Position numbers and translations under genes: made by a program
Notes under the pieces: generated by a model
Told to the model about the DNA's origin: nothing
Seen by the model: the letters and a program-made list of their open reading frames with translations, nothing else
The model's database searches: none
Assembly (NCBI GenBank): GCA_030044075.1
Contig: JASHWM010000226.1
Coordinates: forward strand, 1 to 6,837
Length of the DNA stretch: 6,837 nt
Source: Candidatus Rhabdochlamydia sp.
GTDB lineage: Bacteria > Chlamydiota > Chlamydiia > Chlamydiales > Rhabdochlamydiaceae
Reading direction: 5' to 3'
Part shown: positions 5,821-6,837 of the stretch, in pieces
Layout of the letters: each line of letters opens with the position of its first letter
Numbering within the stretch: the first letter of the stretch is position 1

Positions 5821-6837
5821 TTAATGTATCCGTCGATAAAAATAATACCCCTGCCTTGTCAACCTTTGCAGTTCATAGGCAGACCCGCTGCTCCTTGGTT
5901 CAGCGTTAGCGATAAATTTCTCGATCGTATGGGGCCTTAGTTTTTTGAAATCCTTCTGCCCTAAAATCGCTGTCAGGACGAATTCTTCAGGGAAACATGC
6001 AAAAAAAGGCAATCCGTCTTCCACAAGCTCGTAGTATTTGGAGATCAGCTTTTGTGTCAATTCTGTATCCATTTTGAGGCCGAAGGCGATCGTGCAAATG
6101 TAGTTGACCTCAAAGATATTTGTTCCAGTGAGCTGCTTGAGCTTTTCTAATGTCTGATGAAAAACATATCGCCTCATCTCAGGCTGCGTCCTCCATCCAT
6201 GGATGAAAGCTCCTTTTTCTTCGATATGTTCGAAAACAGGCGTTGGGTCCCGGAGCGGGAATGCGGCAGAATCGATCCAAAGGACATTCGTAAAGCCGAG
6301 GTTTTGCGCTTCCATCATCATGAAAATTTTAAAGCTATAGGGAACTCCGGCATACTGGATTTCTTTTCCTGTGGGATTGGGAAATCCGCCTACACGATAG
6401 TAAAAGTATCCATTAAACCCGACCTTTTCGAGGGCCTGGGGGATCGTTCTGATCAAGTCAGGGTAAATGCGGTTAAAGGGAACGCAAGAAACAATGCACC
6501 TGTTGCCCCCATTGCCAATTTTTTCAAGGTGGACTTCTGGAACAAACCCTTTTTCCAGGTCGATCAAGGTCTGGGAAGCTCCCCTTGATATGCGGGATAA
6601 AAGGGCGTCGTAGTTCGTGTATTTGTTGGAATTCCCATAAAACTTCTTTACGATGGGCTCAACATCAATGTTCTGAAGTTTTTTTTGGACTTCTATGTAG
6701 TCTTCATTGGTGAGGTGTTCTTTAGCAGGAAAATCAATAAAAAAAGGACTCTCTGCCATCAATACTGATTGGAAAAGGCAATAAGAAAGAGCCATGAAAA
6801 GGATTTTAGAGCATTTTCTCCATCGATCAGCCAGCAT
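5821..6837 (-). CDS. Secreted GT-A-like putative glycosyltransferase, 338 aa (start at the window edge)
   Basis: I do not recognise a named family with certainty. The N-terminus has a basic stretch (MLADRWRKCSK) and a hydrophobic core (residues 12-27), with probable signal peptidase cleavage after Ala28; an uncleaved membrane anchor is the alternative. The central part (about 112-300) resembles nucleotide-sugar transferases of the GT-A kind: a first strand IVSCVPF (115-121), then VPYSFKIFMMMEAQNLGF (165-182) leading to NVLWIDSAAFPLRDPTPVFE (184-203). WIDS takes the place of the metal-binding DxD-like motif (Asp189), and PEEFVLTAILGQ (283-294) resembles the late acidic helix of such enzymes. 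Family assignment is inference from this pattern. The ATG occupies the last three bases, so its ribosome site is not visible and the gene could begin further upstream; Met15 is another possible start. It precedes the secreted beta-propeller gene by 21 bases and likely shares its promoter, which lies outside the window. Confidence 0.58.
   Translation of the reverse strand: MLADRWRKCSKILFMALSYCLFQSVLMAESPFFIDFPAKEHLTNEDYIEVQKKLQNIDVEPIVKKFYGNSNKYTNYDALLSRISRGASQTLIDLEKGFVPEVHLEKIGNGGNRCIVSCVPFNRIYPDLIRTIPQALEKVGFNGYFYYRVGGFPNPTGKEIQYAGVPYSFKIFMMMEAQNLGFTNVLWIDSAAFPLRDPTPVFEHIEEKGAFIHGWRTQPEMRRYVFHQTLEKLKQLTGTNIFEVNYICTIAFGLKMDTELTQKLISKYYELVEDGLPFFACFPEEFVLTAILGQKDFKKLRPHTIEKFIANAEPRSSGSAYELQRLTRQGYYFYRRIH

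Noticed and set aside
6157..6588. Plus-strand frame of 143 codons opposite the glycosyltransferase-like gene
   Set aside because: It is a shadow of the minus-strand gene and its translation has no recognisable domain.
1..6837. CRISPR array, insertion sequence, tRNA or rRNA gene, prophage attachment site
   Set aside because: No regularly spaced repeats, transposase motifs, terminal inverted repeats or RNA-gene signatures were seen, and coding genes fill nearly the whole window.

Overview
The window reads as a piece of chromosome from a member of the Chlamydiae, probably one outside the Chlamydiaceae. The main reason is gene order: a lipoate-ligase-family gene, clpC and mnmA (trmU) sit side by side, which as I recall is the order CT285-CT286-CT287 in Chlamydia trachomatis. 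Two things argue against a close Chlamydia relative. The prolyl-tRNA synthetase fragment at the left edge is of the archaeal/eukaryotic-like class, and the right third holds a pair of secreted, glycan-related proteins that I do not know from C. trachomatis. The genus cannot be fixed from sequence reading alone.

Layout from left to right. Positions 1-230 (minus strand) hold the first 76 codons of proS, which runs off the left edge. It overlaps by 4 bases (ATGA) the end of a lipoyl/octanoyl-transferase-family gene (minus strand, 227-937), so the two form an operon. A 131-base divergent intergenic region (938-1068) carries candidate promoters for both directions and a small palindrome. clpC (plus strand, 1069-3585) is a full-length, motif-complete class I Clp ATPase. 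After a 60-base gap comes mnmA (plus strand, 3646-4722), the tRNA U34 2-thiolase, with a candidate promoter so close to its ATG that the transcript could be leaderless. mnmA converges on the next gene with 6 bases between stop codons, and its likely terminator hairpin lies inside that gene's 3' end.

The right third (minus strand, 4729-6837) holds two genes 21 bases apart. The upstream one encodes a secreted protein with features of a GT-A-like glycosyltransferase. The downstream one encodes a secreted five-bladed beta-propeller protein of the GH130/GT108 type (mannoside phosphorylase, hydrolase or mannosyltransferase-like). The first four genes are housekeeping functions: tRNA charging, protein lipoylation, proteolysis and tRNA thiolation. 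The secreted pair is the accessory and most novel part of the window and could act on cell-envelope or host glycans.
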